From Mycobacterium sp. (lineage in GTDB: Bacteria > Actinomycetota > Actinomycetes > Mycobacteriales > Mycobacteriaceae): a stretch of 64,000 nucleotides of DNA. The notes below the pieces were generated by a model. The model saw only the letters and a list, made by a program, of their open reading frames with translations, was not told the origin of the DNA and made no database searches. Both the position numbers and the translations under genes were made by a program. Positions 11,910 through 21,369 of this stretch are shown piece after piece; position 1 is the first letter of the stretch; each line of letters opens with the position of its first letter. Location: NCBI RefSeq assembly GCF_004298145.1, contig NZ_SCRH01000042.1, positions 62,001 through 126,000 of the forward strand, read 5' to 3'.

Positions 11910-12929
11910 ATGGCAGCTACCCGGACGAGCCAGCCCGCCGATGGCGCCGATCCCGCGGAGCATTGCACCCGCTCGGGGACCGCGGTTCGTCCGGTCGCGC
12001 TGTTCGTGCTGGGTATGGCGCGGTCTGGGACGTCGGCACTTACCAGGGTTCTGTCGCTGTGCGGCAGCACGCTCCCGGCCGGAATGTGTGGCGCCGACGG
12101 GAACAACCCCCGCGGCTATTGGGAGCCGCGCGCGGCCATCATGCTCAACGAAACGATCCTGCGCCGCCATGACAGCAACTGGTACGACCCGACGCTGCGC
12201 CTACAGGAGGAGTGCGCGTTCGGCGCCGAGGAAAAGGCCGCCTGTGTCGCGGAGATCGCGGCGTACCTGGGCACCCTGCCGGCGGCACCGCTCGTGGTCA
12301 TCAAGGAGCCGAGGATAACGGCGCTGTCCGGCCTCTGGTTCGAGGCGGCGCGCCAGGTCGGCTTCGACGTTGCCGCTGTGATCGCCGTGCGCCACCCGCA
12401 AGAGGTTGTCGCCTCGGCGGCGAAATACGTTGACACCTCGCCGGAGCTGTCGAGCGCGCTGTGGCTCAAATACAATCTGCTCGCCGAGCGGCACACCCGC
12501 GGTATGCCGCGCGTTTTCGTCGACTACGGCAACCTCCTCGACGACTGGCATCGGGAGATGAAGCGCATTGCCGCGACGCTCGAAATCGATCTGGATACCA
12601 CCGACGAGAGTGCGATCGAGGAGTTTCTCACCCCCGACCTTCGTCGCCAGCAATACGGCGGCCCGGTGGCGGACCTCTTCGGCGCGGACTGGATCTCGGC
12701 TGTCTATGAAGCACTGCGCGGTGCCGCGCAGGACGACCCCCTGCATGTATCGACCCTGGACCGGGTTTTCGAGTCATATCAGGCCTGCGAGCATGATTTC
12801 CGGATGGCGTTCACGGAATTCCACACCCGCACCAATAGCGTGGTTCGCCGGGTATTCAGGCCGTTCATCGTGAAGCGGATCCTCGAGGTCGCCGCGATGG
12901 TCCACCGGCGCAGGGGAGCCTGGGCGTAG
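11910..12929 (+). CDS. Sulfotransferase family protein, copy 1
   Basis: A 339-residue P-loop sulfotransferase-like protein. The 5'-phosphosulfate loop is FVLGMARSGTSALTRVL (residues about 31-47) and the 3'-phosphate element is IAVRHPQEVVAS (about 157), with conserved WYDP and EPRITALSGLW between. The family transfers sulfate from PAPS to hydroxyls. ATG 11910 follows GGAAAGG by about ten bases; a GTG start 16 codons upstream is possible. It is a close paralogue of the next gene, with the motif order and C-terminal region (DLFGADWIS) shared. Sulfated GPLs are known in M. fortuitum. A role on GPL here is inferred only from location. Confidence 0.75.
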   Translation: MAATRTSQPADGADPAEHCTRSGTAVRPVALFVLGMARSGTSALTRVLSLCGSTLPAGMCGADGNNPRGYWEPRAAIMLNETILRRHDSNWYDPTLRLQEECAFGAEEKAACVAEIAAYLGTLPAAPLVVIKEPRITALSGLWFEAARQVGFDVAAVIAVRHPQEVVASAAKYVDTSPELSSALWLKYNLLAERHTRGMPRVFVDYGNLLDDWHREMKRIAATLEIDLDTTDESAIEEFLTPDLRRQQYGGPVADLFGADWISAVYEALRGAAQDDPLHVSTLDRVFESYQACEHDFRMAFTEFHTRTNSVVRRVFRPFIVKRILEVAAMVHRRRGAWA

Positions 12930-13336
12930 ACACAAGGCCGGCCCACGCAAATCGGATCGTGTGGTCATCAGCGCAACCATCCAAAGGTCAAGTAAGCAAA
13001 ACAGTTTCGTAAAACGGCACCCGGATCCTTCGCGCCTGTCTATAGTGCTTAGCGGGCGCAATGATTCGATGGTTCTCACCGGGGGGCAGAAGTTGCCGGT
13101 CACAAGTCAAGCCTGACCCTGCATGAGGAGCGCGGCATAGATCGTCTCCTCTTTGCCAAAGTTATTGAAAAGGCTGAGGTTCGGCTGTCTGACATGGTCG
13201 TGTGCGCGACGGTATCGATCCCGACTCGGTTGCTGCGCACCCGTGATCGTGCGTGCGCCAAATCGGAAAACCGTGGATATCAACCGAACTCCGAAAGCCG
13301 CCCGGGTGCACGACCAGTGAAAGGTTTGGATGCGCG
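12930..13336. other. Intergenic region between the two sulfotransferase genes
   Basis: About 400 bases between tandem paralogues. No open frame here has recognisable family motifs. An AAAGG just before the second gene could be its ribosome binding site. No repeats, hairpins or RNA genes were recognised by eye. Confidence 0.5.
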
Positions 13337-14347
13337 ATGAGATTGGCCAGGATGACCAAGCCCGTCGAAAACGCTGTCAATTCCTCCGACTCCCTCGGGC
13401 CCGGGAACCGCCCGGTCGCCCTTTTCGTGCTGGGGCCGCAACGGTCGGGAACGTCGGCGCTCACCCGGGTGCTCTCGCTGTGCGGCGGCACGCTCCCGGC
13501 CGCGATGCTGGGCGCCGACGCGAACAACCCGCTCGGGTATTGGGAACCGCGAGCGGCCATCTCGCTCAACGAAACGATCCTGCGCCGTCTCGGGACCTAT
13601 TGGTACGACCCGTCACTGCGGTTTCTGGAGGACGGTTCGCCCAACGCGGAGAACAGGGCCTGCGTCGCCAAAGTCGCGGAGTATCTGTCCACACTGCCGT
13701 CGGCGCCGCTCGTGGTGATCAAAGAACCCAGGATCACGACGCTGTCCGACCTGTGGTTCGACGCGGCGCGCGTGGCCGGGTTCGACGTCGCAGCCGTGAT
13801 CGCGGTGCGTCATCCGCACGAGGTCATTGCGTCGATTGTGAAGTCCTGGCGCGTCTCTCCCGCGCTCGCGAGCGCCTTGTGGTTGAAATGCAACATCCTG
13901 GCCGAACGCAACACGCGCGGCGTACCCCGGGTATTCGTCGACTACGCGAACCTTCTCGATGACTGGCGCCGGGAAATGAAGCGTATCTCCGCGGAGCTGC
14001 CGGTCGAACTGTATGCCCAGGACGAGGACGCCATCGAGCAGTTCCTCACTCCCGGTCTGCATCGGCAGCGGCACTGCGGCCCGGTGACGGATCTGTTCGG
14101 CGCCGATTGGATTTCCACGGTCTACGAAGCACTGTGCGAGGCCGCGCAGGACGACCCCATCGACATATCAACGATGGACCGAGTTTTCGAGTCCTATCGG
14201 TCATGCGAGCGTGATTTCCGCAAGGCGTACGAGGATTGTCGTGGCTTGTCCAACAGCATGCTCTTCCGGATTTTCCGGCCGATCATCGCGAGGCCGGTGA
14301 TGGAGGTCGTCGCAATGGCCCATCGGCACAGGGGGACCTGGGCCTAG
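13337..14347 (+). CDS. Sulfotransferase family protein, copy 2
   Basis: A 336-residue paralogue of the preceding gene. The P-loop is FVLGPQRSGTSALTRVL (residues about 29-45), the 3'-phosphate element IAVRHPHEVIAS (about 156), and the shared blocks ALSDLWFD-like, VFVDYANLLDDWRREMKR and TDLFGADWIS are all present. Start chosen at ATG 13337 (MRLARMTKP); an in-frame ATG five codons later is an alternative. Divergence is spread along the length, so this is an old duplication with both copies intact, suggesting distinct acceptors. Confidence 0.75.
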   Translation: MRLARMTKPVENAVNSSDSLGPGNRPVALFVLGPQRSGTSALTRVLSLCGGTLPAAMLGADANNPLGYWEPRAAISLNETILRRLGTYWYDPSLRFLEDGSPNAENRACVAKVAEYLSTLPSAPLVVIKEPRITTLSDLWFDAARVAGFDVAAVIAVRHPHEVIASIVKSWRVSPALASALWLKCNILAERNTRGVPRVFVDYANLLDDWRREMKRISAELPVELYAQDEDAIEQFLTPGLHRQRHCGPVTDLFGADWISTVYEALCEAAQDDPIDISTMDRVFESYRSCERDFRKAYEDCRGLSNSMLFRIFRPIIARPVMEVVAMAHRHRGTWA

Positions 14348-14508
14348 GGTATTTCGCGCATTTGGTGCGACCCCGATGTGCCGCCGACCTGCTTGGCAGA
14401 ATCCTCTGATGCCGCGGTACGTCCCCGATATGATCGACCCGACCGCGATATCGGCGACATGTGCCGGTCGGTTATTTTCCTCGGCATCCGAAAGGGAGGC
14501 GTCGATTC

Positions 14509-15639
14509 GTGTCAGCGTCCGTGCTCATCACCGGTGGCGCAGGATTCATCGGGTCGGCGCTGTCTCGTCGCCTCGCCGGGGCCGGATACGACGTCGCCGT
14601 GATGGATGTCCTGCATCCGCAGGTGCACGGGGGAGATCGCCCGATCGAACTGCCGCCGTCCGTGCGGTTGTTCACCGGCGACGTCACGCACGCGCCCGAC
14701 TTTGACGCGGTGCTGCGGTTGTTCCGCCCTTCCCAAATCGTCCACCTGGCCGCCGAGACGGGAACCGCGCAATCGCTGTCCGAGGCGACACGGCACGGCT
14801 CGGTGAACGTCGTCGGGACCACGCAACTGCTCGACGCGTTGAGCCGCTCGGGACTCGTGCCCGAACAACTGGTGCTGGCGTCGTCCAGGGCCGTGTACGG
14901 CGAGGGCTCGTGGCAGTCCGGCCCGCAGGTCTTCTACCCGCGACCTCGAAGCCACGCGCAACTCGTGGCGGGTGTCTGGGATCCGCGGGGGCCCGGGGGT
15001 GAGCAGGCCGTGCCGCTGCCGAGCCGCGCCGACCGCACCGAACCCCGTCCCACCAACGTGTACGCGGCGACCAAGCTCGCCCAGGAGCACCTGTTGGCCG
15101 CCTGGACGTCCGCGCACGACACCAACCTCAGCGTGCTGCGCCTGCAGAATGTCTACGGCCCTGGTCAGTCGCTGACCAATTCGTACACCGGAATCGTCGC
15201 CCTCTTCGCGCGGTTAGCGCGCCAGGGGCTGGTGCTGGAGGTTTACGAAGACGGCCGGATAGTGCGCGATTTCGTCTACATCGACGCCGTCGTCGATGCG
15301 TTGTTCGCGGCGGTGCAGCAGCCCGCAACCCAGCCGCGTTGTCTCGACATCGGGTCCGGCCATGCCACCACCATCCACGAGCTGGCCAACAAGATCGCCG
15401 CCATGTGTGACGCGCCCGAACCGACCGTCGTCCCGAAATTCCGCGACGGCGACGTGCGCGCCGCGAGCTGCGATATCGAGCCGGCGATCAACGAGCTCGG
15501 CTGGGATCCGAAGTGGACGCTCGACGACGGTCTGCGCGCGCTGCTCGAATGGATCGGTGAGCGGCCCGAAGTCTCCCTGGAGCAAGGCGAGCACGCGCCT
15601 GCATCGGGCCGTCCTGCGGAACGGGCGGGGCGCCTTTAA
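14509..15639 (+). CDS. Extended short-chain NAD-dependent sugar epimerase/dehydratase
   Basis: A 376-residue SDR beginning at GTG 14509 behind a strong AAAGGGAGG site. The NAD-binding motif ITGGAGFIGSAL is at the N-terminus, HLAAETGTAQS follows, a catalytic Ser is in LASSRAVYGEG and Tyr/Lys in NVYAATKLAQEH (YxxxK). The C-terminal half has NVYGPGQ and RDFVYIDAVVDAL, typical of NDP-sugar 4-epimerases and 4,6-dehydratases. In a GPL locus it could supply dTDP-6-deoxytalose, fucose or another 6-deoxyhexose precursor. The exact reaction is not decidable by eye. Confidence 0.85.
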   Translation: MSASVLITGGAGFIGSALSRRLAGAGYDVAVMDVLHPQVHGGDRPIELPPSVRLFTGDVTHAPDFDAVLRLFRPSQIVHLAAETGTAQSLSEATRHGSVNVVGTTQLLDALSRSGLVPEQLVLASSRAVYGEGSWQSGPQVFYPRPRSHAQLVAGVWDPRGPGGEQAVPLPSRADRTEPRPTNVYAATKLAQEHLLAAWTSAHDTNLSVLRLQNVYGPGQSLTNSYTGIVALFARLARQGLVLEVYEDGRIVRDFVYIDAVVDALFAAVQQPATQPRCLDIGSGHATTIHELANKIAAMCDAPEPTVVPKFRDGDVRAASCDIEPAINELGWDPKWTLDDGLRALLEWIGERPEVSLEQGEHAPASGRPAERAGRL

Positions 15640-15860
15640 CGGCGTCTCCAGTTCGAACAGCCGCAACCCGAGTCAGCCCCGAAGCCGCGAACGTCGCATT
15701 CGGCCGCCCCTATCTCTATGCATCGAATACGCGATCCAGCTCCAGCCCGCGGCGAAAGGGTAGACCTCATGAGCACTGAGGTGGCGCGGGAATCGAGCAA
15801 TTTACTGAATCGTCCGGCGAGGTTTCGTACTAGGGTAGCTACGAACCAGGAGGTGAACCG

Positions 15861-16991
15861 GTGGGCATTGTCGATAGGCGGACAATGAGCCGGCCGAGCC
15901 TTCACCGTTTGCCGAAGGCAGATCGCACGACCATTCATCGGCTATGGAAAGCGGTTCTGGTCGGCATCGCGCTCATCGTGGCCACCGCATGTTACTTCTG
16001 GTCGGTGCTGCTCATGGCGATCGGCACACTTCTGTTGTTGCTCGTCTGCGCGCGCATTCCCCGTCGGGATCGGGACCGCTACATTCCAAATTTATATGCC
16101 CGGGACATCAGGGTCTACGACGAAGAATATCGTGAGTTCGTCGGTAGGACGCTTTCCGATTTGCGTCGGCGCAGGATTCGAGGCCACACGCTGTTGTGGG
16201 AAGCATCGCGACTGGCGGGGCCCTGCGCTGAGAATTCTCAGGAGCTGTTGTTGGATCTGGGTGTCTGGATCGGCTGGTCGACGAGGCTCACATTTGATGC
16301 GTGCCACCGAATGGTATACGGCTTCGATACCTTTTCCGGCCTTGTTGAAGACTGGCAACTCGAGGACCGGGTCGTCAAACGCGGGACATTTTCACTGTCA
16401 GAACCGATCGCGCAACGTTTTATCCGCGATACCGGAGTGACTTTCGACGACGGCGTGCCTGCCGCGCTCGGCCGCGATGTGAAATTCATCAAGGGGAGTA
16501 CTTATAATACGTTGGCGCCGTTCCTGGCCGACCGACCAGGGGCCCCAATCAGGCTCTTTCACATGGATCTGGACACATATGAGAGTTGCCTGCACGCATT
16601 AGAAACCTGCAAAGACCACTTCATCCGGGGATCCATCCTCGTCTTTGACGAGTATCTGGTTACCAATGGCGAAATGCGCGCTTTCTACGATTTTCAACGG
16701 CGCTATGGTCTGGAATGGGAATATCGGGCCTGGGGCCTCGAGATGATCGAAATGAACGTCGCGATGGTTACGTCGCGTTGGAAGCGCTTGCTGTATTCCA
16801 TTGCCGCGATTCCGTTGCATGTGATCTTCGGGGACGGCCGCTACTGCTGGGCATGCTTCCGCGAACCGTTTTGGCGATTTTGGCTGGGCGCACCCAAAGG
16901 GGACATATTCTTTATGCTCGGCGTTGCTGGGTCACGGAAATCGGTGAGTATTGAGATTACCGGCCTCGGCAAACTTGACCTGCAGCATTAG
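15861..16991 (+). CDS. TylF/MycF-like methyltransferase with N-terminal membrane anchor
   Basis: A 376-residue protein with GTG 15861 seven bases after AGGAGG. Residues about 29-65 form two hydrophobic stretches (VGIALIVATACYF and LLMAIGTLLLLLVCA), then a soluble domain with LLLDLGVWIGWSTRL, YGFDTFSGL, FHMDLDTYES and LVFDEYL, the order seen in TylF/MycF (macrocin O-methyltransferase) enzymes, which need SAM and a metal. An extra C-terminal part of about 80 residues is rich in aromatic residues. Anchoring is unusual in this family and would place it at the membrane where the GPL is assembled. Base composition is lower in GC than its neighbours. Confidence 0.75.
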   Translation: MGIVDRRTMSRPSLHRLPKADRTTIHRLWKAVLVGIALIVATACYFWSVLLMAIGTLLLLLVCARIPRRDRDRYIPNLYARDIRVYDEEYREFVGRTLSDLRRRRIRGHTLLWEASRLAGPCAENSQELLLDLGVWIGWSTRLTFDACHRMVYGFDTFSGLVEDWQLEDRVVKRGTFSLSEPIAQRFIRDTGVTFDDGVPAALGRDVKFIKGSTYNTLAPFLADRPGAPIRLFHMDLDTYESCLHALETCKDHFIRGSILVFDEYLVTNGEMRAFYDFQRRYGLEWEYRAWGLEMIEMNVAMVTSRWKRLLYSIAAIPLHVIFGDGRYCWACFREPFWRFWLGAPKGDIFFMLGVAGSRKSVSIEITGLGKLDLQH

Positions 16992-17349
16992 TGGCGCGTG
17001 TTGTCGATCGGTTTACGTCGGTGCGGGTGCCGGGACGGATGTCGTCGTGGGCCTGCCGCTCGGCGATCCCTGGGGTGCCCCGGGCGCAACACCTGAGAAC
17101 GCGGGCAGTTCAGCCTCCCCGTTGCGAATCGGCATCCGCGGGCATCAAGGTAGTGCCCATTGGAAGCCTATGATGGTTGCTACTCCCCGGTAGGGGCAAG
17201 GATTGGGCCAGCCGGTAGGCGCGGGGGGACAGGTCAAGGAGGCCGTCAGGCGAGCTTGTTGGACCACTGCGAACTCATTGACGGCTGCGGCGGTGTCGAG
17301 GTCATTACCGCCAGTCTTTCATTTGAACCATTTGAACCAAGGGGCAGCT
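16992..17349. other. Intergenic region upstream of a methyltransferase gene
   Basis: About 360 bases with no supported gene. Just before the downstream start lies a short direct repeat, ATTTGAACC twice in tandem at 17321-17338. The sequence GGGGCAG ahead of the start recurs ahead of the paralogous gene at 21370. No other structure was recognised. Confidence 0.5.
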
Positions 17350-18177
17350 TTGACCGTGACCGATCGTGACATGCGATCTCCGTTCCTCGATACCAGATCC
17401 GCCTATCTTGATCTGCTGCGACGTAACCTCACCCGGTACGGCAGCGACGAGTTGGTGCCGGTGGGATGGAATTTCCTCGGCCGCCCACTTTTCAATACCC
17501 GCAATCTGCTGCTGGTCCGCAAGCGCCCGTTCAATGAGCACGCACGGAAGTTGGGCCTGGATTGGCCGGCGGACGCCTTGACGATGATCGGGATGCAGCG
17601 GCTGACCAGTTTGCAGCACTGTGTCGAGACGGTTCTGGACGAGAACGTGCCCGGCGATCTGGTCGAGTGCGGGGTGTGGCGCGGTGGGGCGTCGATTTTG
17701 ATGCGCGCCGTGTTGTCCGCATACGGAGACGACAAGCGAACCGTGTGGCTATGCGATTCGTTCGAAGGGGTGCCACCCCCCGACACCGCGCATTACGAGG
17801 CGGACAAAGGCATCAGGTTGCATCGTGCCGCCGGAGTGCTGGCGGTCCCCGAAGCACAAGTCCGGGCGAATTTCGAGCGCTACGGGTTGCTCGACGACCA
17901 AGTTCGTTTCATCGCGGGCTGGTTCAAGGACACCCTGCAGGACGCCCCGATTGATCGCATTGCCGTGTTGCGGCTCGATGGCGACCTTTACGAATCGACG
18001 ATCCAGGCTCTCGATGCCCTCTACCCGCGGCTGTCGTCGGGCGGGTTTTGCATCATCGACGATTACCACGCCATCGACGCATGTCGGCAGGCGGTGGCCG
18101 ACTACCGTACGGCACACGGCGTGACCGCAGAGATCGAGGAGATCGACGGCACCGGCGTGCTGTGGCGCAAGCCATGA
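17350..18177 (+). CDS. TylF/MycF-family sugar O-methyltransferase (a)
   Basis: A 275-residue enzyme. Motif I is LVECGVWRGGAS (about residue 105), then LCDSFEGVPPPD, the metal/substrate motif LRLDGDLYESTIQAL (about 210) and IIDDYHAI. This family includes the GPL rhamnose and 6-deoxytalose O-methyltransferases (Mtf/Rmt). TTG 17350 was chosen because the paralogue at 21370 starts with TTG in the same context (GGGGCAG then TTG, and shared VTDRD/VTDHD); the GTG two codons in is an alternative. The two proteins look nearly identical over most of their length. Confidence 0.88.
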   Translation: MTVTDRDMRSPFLDTRSAYLDLLRRNLTRYGSDELVPVGWNFLGRPLFNTRNLLLVRKRPFNEHARKLGLDWPADALTMIGMQRLTSLQHCVETVLDENVPGDLVECGVWRGGASILMRAVLSAYGDDKRTVWLCDSFEGVPPPDTAHYEADKGIRLHRAAGVLAVPEAQVRANFERYGLLDDQVRFIAGWFKDTLQDAPIDRIAVLRLDGDLYESTIQALDALYPRLSSGGFCIIDDYHAIDACRQAVADYRTAHGVTAEIEEIDGTGVLWRKP

Positions 18178-18298
18178 AGACCCCGGCCCCGATTTCGTCA
18201 CCGGTACAGTCGCGCAAACCGGTGCTGCGAGGATTCGTCGATATTTAAAGTGATCGGTGCATCACTGTGATGGCGCAACCGAAGGGCCTGGATTCGCG

Positions 18299-19567
18299 AT
18301 GAAATGTGTGCTGGCCAGCTATGGAACGCGCGGCGATATCGAGCCTTCCGTGGTTGTCGCCCGCGAACTGCAGCGCAGAGGGCACGAGATGGTCATGGCC
18401 GTCCCACCCGACTCGGTGAGCTTCACCGAGGCGGCGGGGCTGACCGCGGTCCCGTACGGGCTGGAATCGCAGGCCTGGCTCGATGTGTACCGCAACTTCT
18501 GGACGTCTTTCTTCCGCGGGTTCTGGAAGATCCGGGAGATGCGCGGCATGTGGCGCGAGATGTGGGACCTCAGTGACCAGTGCTGGGCGCAGATGAACGC
18601 GACGCTGATGTCGCTGGCGGACGGTGCCGATCTGCTGTTCGCCGGGCAGAGCTACCAGGAGCCCGCCGCCAACGTCGCGGAGTATTACGACCTTCCGTTG
18701 GCCACACTGCATCACGTCCCCATGCGGCCCAACGGTCAGGTTGTTGCGATCCTGCCGCCGCCGCTGGCCCGCTCGGCGATGACAGCGTTCGACTGGTACT
18801 GCTGGCGCCTGAACAAAAAGGTCGAGGACACCCAGCGCCGGGAACTGGGCCTGCCCAAGGCAACAGGGCCGTCACCGCGGCGGATCGCGGACCGTGAATC
18901 GCTGGAAATCCAGGCCTACGACGAGGCCTGTTTTCCCGGGCTGGCCGACGAATGGGCGAAATGGGACGGCCTGCGGCCCTTTGTCGGCACGCTGACGATG
19001 GAGTTGACCACGGAGGCCGACGACGACGTGATGTCCTGGATTCACGCGGGCACACCGCCGATTTGCTTCGGCTTCGGCAGCATGCCGGTCGAATCTCCGG
19101 CTGACACTGTCGAAATGATCAGCACGGCCTGCGCGCAGCTGGGCGAGCGGGCGCTGATCTGTGCCGGCAGGAGTGACTTCAGCGGCGTTCCGCTTGCCGA
19201 TCACGTCAAGGTGGTGGGCCCGGTGAATTACGCGACGATCTTCCCCGCCTGCCGCGCGATCGTTCATCACGGCGGCTCGGGAACCACCGCCGCCAGCCTG
19301 CGTGCCGGGGTTCCCACCCTGATCCTGTCGATGGATGCCAATCAAACCATTTGGGGTGCTCAGCTCAAACGGCTGAAAGTGGGTACCACACGGCGATTTT
19401 CGGCCACCGATCGTCAATCCTTGATAAAGGATTTAAGCCGGATTCTCGCCCCCGATTACGCGCGCCGCGCACGCGAGATCGCCACCCGGATGACGAAGCC
19501 GGCCGACAGCGTTGTCAAGGCCGCCGATGTCGTGGAGAAGTTTGTCAGCTCGCGCAGTCGTGCCTGA
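18299..19567 (+). CDS. GPL-type glycosyltransferase (GtfA/GtfB/RtfA family), 1
   Basis: A 422-residue GT-B fold glycosyltransferase (GT1, UDP-glucuronosyltransferase-like). The acceptor domain begins LASYGTRGDIEPS and the donor domain has CFGFGSMPVESP and the sugar-nucleotide signature VHHGGSGTTAASLRAG (about residue 322). MAC GtfA adds 6-deoxytalose to allo-threonine, GtfB adds rhamnose to alaninol and RtfA adds rhamnose to the 6-deoxytalose; all share this architecture. It is one of a same-strand pair with the gene at 19985, which by position could be gtfA and rtfA, but I cannot tell which is which. Confidence 0.88.
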   Translation: MKCVLASYGTRGDIEPSVVVARELQRRGHEMVMAVPPDSVSFTEAAGLTAVPYGLESQAWLDVYRNFWTSFFRGFWKIREMRGMWREMWDLSDQCWAQMNATLMSLADGADLLFAGQSYQEPAANVAEYYDLPLATLHHVPMRPNGQVVAILPPPLARSAMTAFDWYCWRLNKKVEDTQRRELGLPKATGPSPRRIADRESLEIQAYDEACFPGLADEWAKWDGLRPFVGTLTMELTTEADDDVMSWIHAGTPPICFGFGSMPVESPADTVEMISTACAQLGERALICAGRSDFSGVPLADHVKVVGPVNYATIFPACRAIVHHGGSGTTAASLRAGVPTLILSMDANQTIWGAQLKRLKVGTTRRFSATDRQSLIKDLSRILAPDYARRAREIATRMTKPADSVVKAADVVEKFVSSRSRA

Positions 19568-19984
19568 CGCGGCAAACAGATTCGGTGTCTTTGTACTGGG
19601 ATAATAGCTAGATCCGCTACCGGATTTCGTATGGTGACGCATCCGGGCCGACTTCCCGTTTTTCGGGACACGATGTCGATCGTCTGGCAGACTGACGGGA
19701 AGATCGGGCGACGACGCTTGGGCTTTGAACCACACTGCCCATGGGTCGTCAAACTTCTACGGTCGGGGGGAAGGGGCCGATGAGGTTGGCTTTGTCGCAC
19801 TCGGCTGTTTCGGTGCGCCGTTGCTGTTCGCGGTGGTCGCGGCACGCCGAATCCGTTGCGAAACAACAACAACCAATGAATCTGACCGACTCCCAGGGCC
19901 AATGCCGGGCCGCAGATTACCGAGCGGAAACGCCGCAGTCAAAGTTGCCCGTGCTGTCAGAGATTGATTAAGGTAACAGTCGCG
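19568..19984. other. Intergenic region between two glycosyltransferase genes
   Basis: About 420 bases without a supported gene. The open frames covering it lack motifs and do not continue into either flanking gene. It may hold a promoter for the second glycosyltransferase; no clear motif was seen. Confidence 0.5.
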
Positions 19985-21271
19985 ATGAAATTTGCTGTGG
20001 CAAGCTATGGAACGCGTGGCGATATCGAGCCTTGCCTTACCATCGGTCGTGAACTGATGCGCAGGGGCCACTCGGTGCGCATGGCTGTTCCGCCCAATCT
20101 CGTCGATCTGGCCGAGGCGGCCGGCCTCCCGGCGATCGCCTACGGGCCCGATATGCATGACTTTTGGAGCGACGAGTTCATCCGGGACTTTTTCAAGAAC
20201 TTCCTTCGGGGCCCGGTCACGTTGATCCGGGAAGCCTGGGAACCGGTACTGCAGAACTGGCAGGAAATGAGCTCGGCGCTGATGTCGGTCGGAGCCGGGG
20301 CCGATTTGCTGTTCACGGGCCAGCTTTACCAGGATTTGGCGATCAACGTCGCCGACTATTACGGCATTCCGATGGCCACGCTGCACTATATTCCGATGCG
20401 TCCCAACGGCCGGCTTATTCCGCGGATGCCCGGGCCCATGGTCCGCACCGGGATGGCGGTCTACGACTGGATGTGCTGGCGGATGAACAAGAAGGCAGAG
20501 GATCGGCAGCGGCGTGAGCTCGGCCTGCCGACCGCCACCGTTGCCTCGCCGCGACGGATCGCCGAACGCGGCTCGCTGGAAATTCAGGCCTACGACGACG
20601 TCTGCTTCCCGGGGCTGGCCGACGAATGGGCCAAGTGGGGCGGCCAGCGGCCGTTCGTGGGCTCGCTGACCATGGAACTGACGACGGAATCCGATGACGA
20701 GGTCTTGTCGTGGATCGCCCGGGGCACGCCCCCGATCTGCTTCGGTTTCGGCAGCATGCCGGTCGCCGAATCGCCCGCCGAAACGGTCAAAATGATCGCC
20801 GCTGCCTGCGCGGAGCTGGGGGAGCGGGCGTTGATCTGCTCCGGCTGGAGCGACTTCAGCGACGTCCCCCAGTTGGATCACGTCAAGGTCGTCGGCGTGG
20901 TCAACTACACGAAGATCTTCCCCGCCTGCCGCGCGGTCGTCCACCACGGCGGCTCGGGCACCACGGCCGCCGGCCTGCGCGCGGGAATACCCTCGCTCAT
21001 CCTCTGGACGGCGGGCGATCAGCCGCTCTGGGGATCTCACATCAAGCAACTGAAGGTGGGCGCCTCTCGGCGGTTTTCGGCCACGACGCCCGAAACGCTG
21101 GTGGCGGACCTGCGGAAAATCCTTGCGCCCGAATACCTCGCCGACGCCCGTGGGCTGGCGACCCGGATGAGCAAACCCGCCGAGAGCGCAGGTCATGCCG
21201 TCGATCTGTTGGAAGAATTCGCCCGTTCGGGCCGCTGTGTCCCCGGCGTCCCAGCAGAGCGAAGTCGCTGA
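19985..21271 (+). CDS. GPL-type glycosyltransferase (GtfA/GtfB/RtfA family), 2
   Basis: A 428-residue paralogue of the preceding glycosyltransferase. It opens with FAVASYGTRGDIEPCL and carries CFGFGSMPVAESP and VVHHGGSGTTAAGLRAG (about residue 319). Differences concentrate in the N-terminal acceptor domain (residues about 50-110), consistent with a different acceptor sugar and a similar nucleotide-sugar donor. The ATG at 19985 is supported by alignment of the N-termini of all four family members in the window. Confidence 0.88.
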   Translation: MKFAVASYGTRGDIEPCLTIGRELMRRGHSVRMAVPPNLVDLAEAAGLPAIAYGPDMHDFWSDEFIRDFFKNFLRGPVTLIREAWEPVLQNWQEMSSALMSVGAGADLLFTGQLYQDLAINVADYYGIPMATLHYIPMRPNGRLIPRMPGPMVRTGMAVYDWMCWRMNKKAEDRQRRELGLPTATVASPRRIAERGSLEIQAYDDVCFPGLADEWAKWGGQRPFVGSLTMELTTESDDEVLSWIARGTPPICFGFGSMPVAESPAETVKMIAAACAELGERALICSGWSDFSDVPQLDHVKVVGVVNYTKIFPACRAVVHHGGSGTTAAGLRAGIPSLILWTAGDQPLWGSHIKQLKVGASRRFSATTPETLVADLRKILAPEYLADARGLATRMSKPAESAGHAVDLLEEFARSGRCVPGVPAERSR

Positions 21272-21369
21272 GGCGCCGGCGATGGGTACACTGCGAAACG
21301 CATTAACGGCGTCGATAGACGTCTAGGCTCTCTACCTGGTAGTACTGGCATGCGGAGTAAGGGGCAGTC

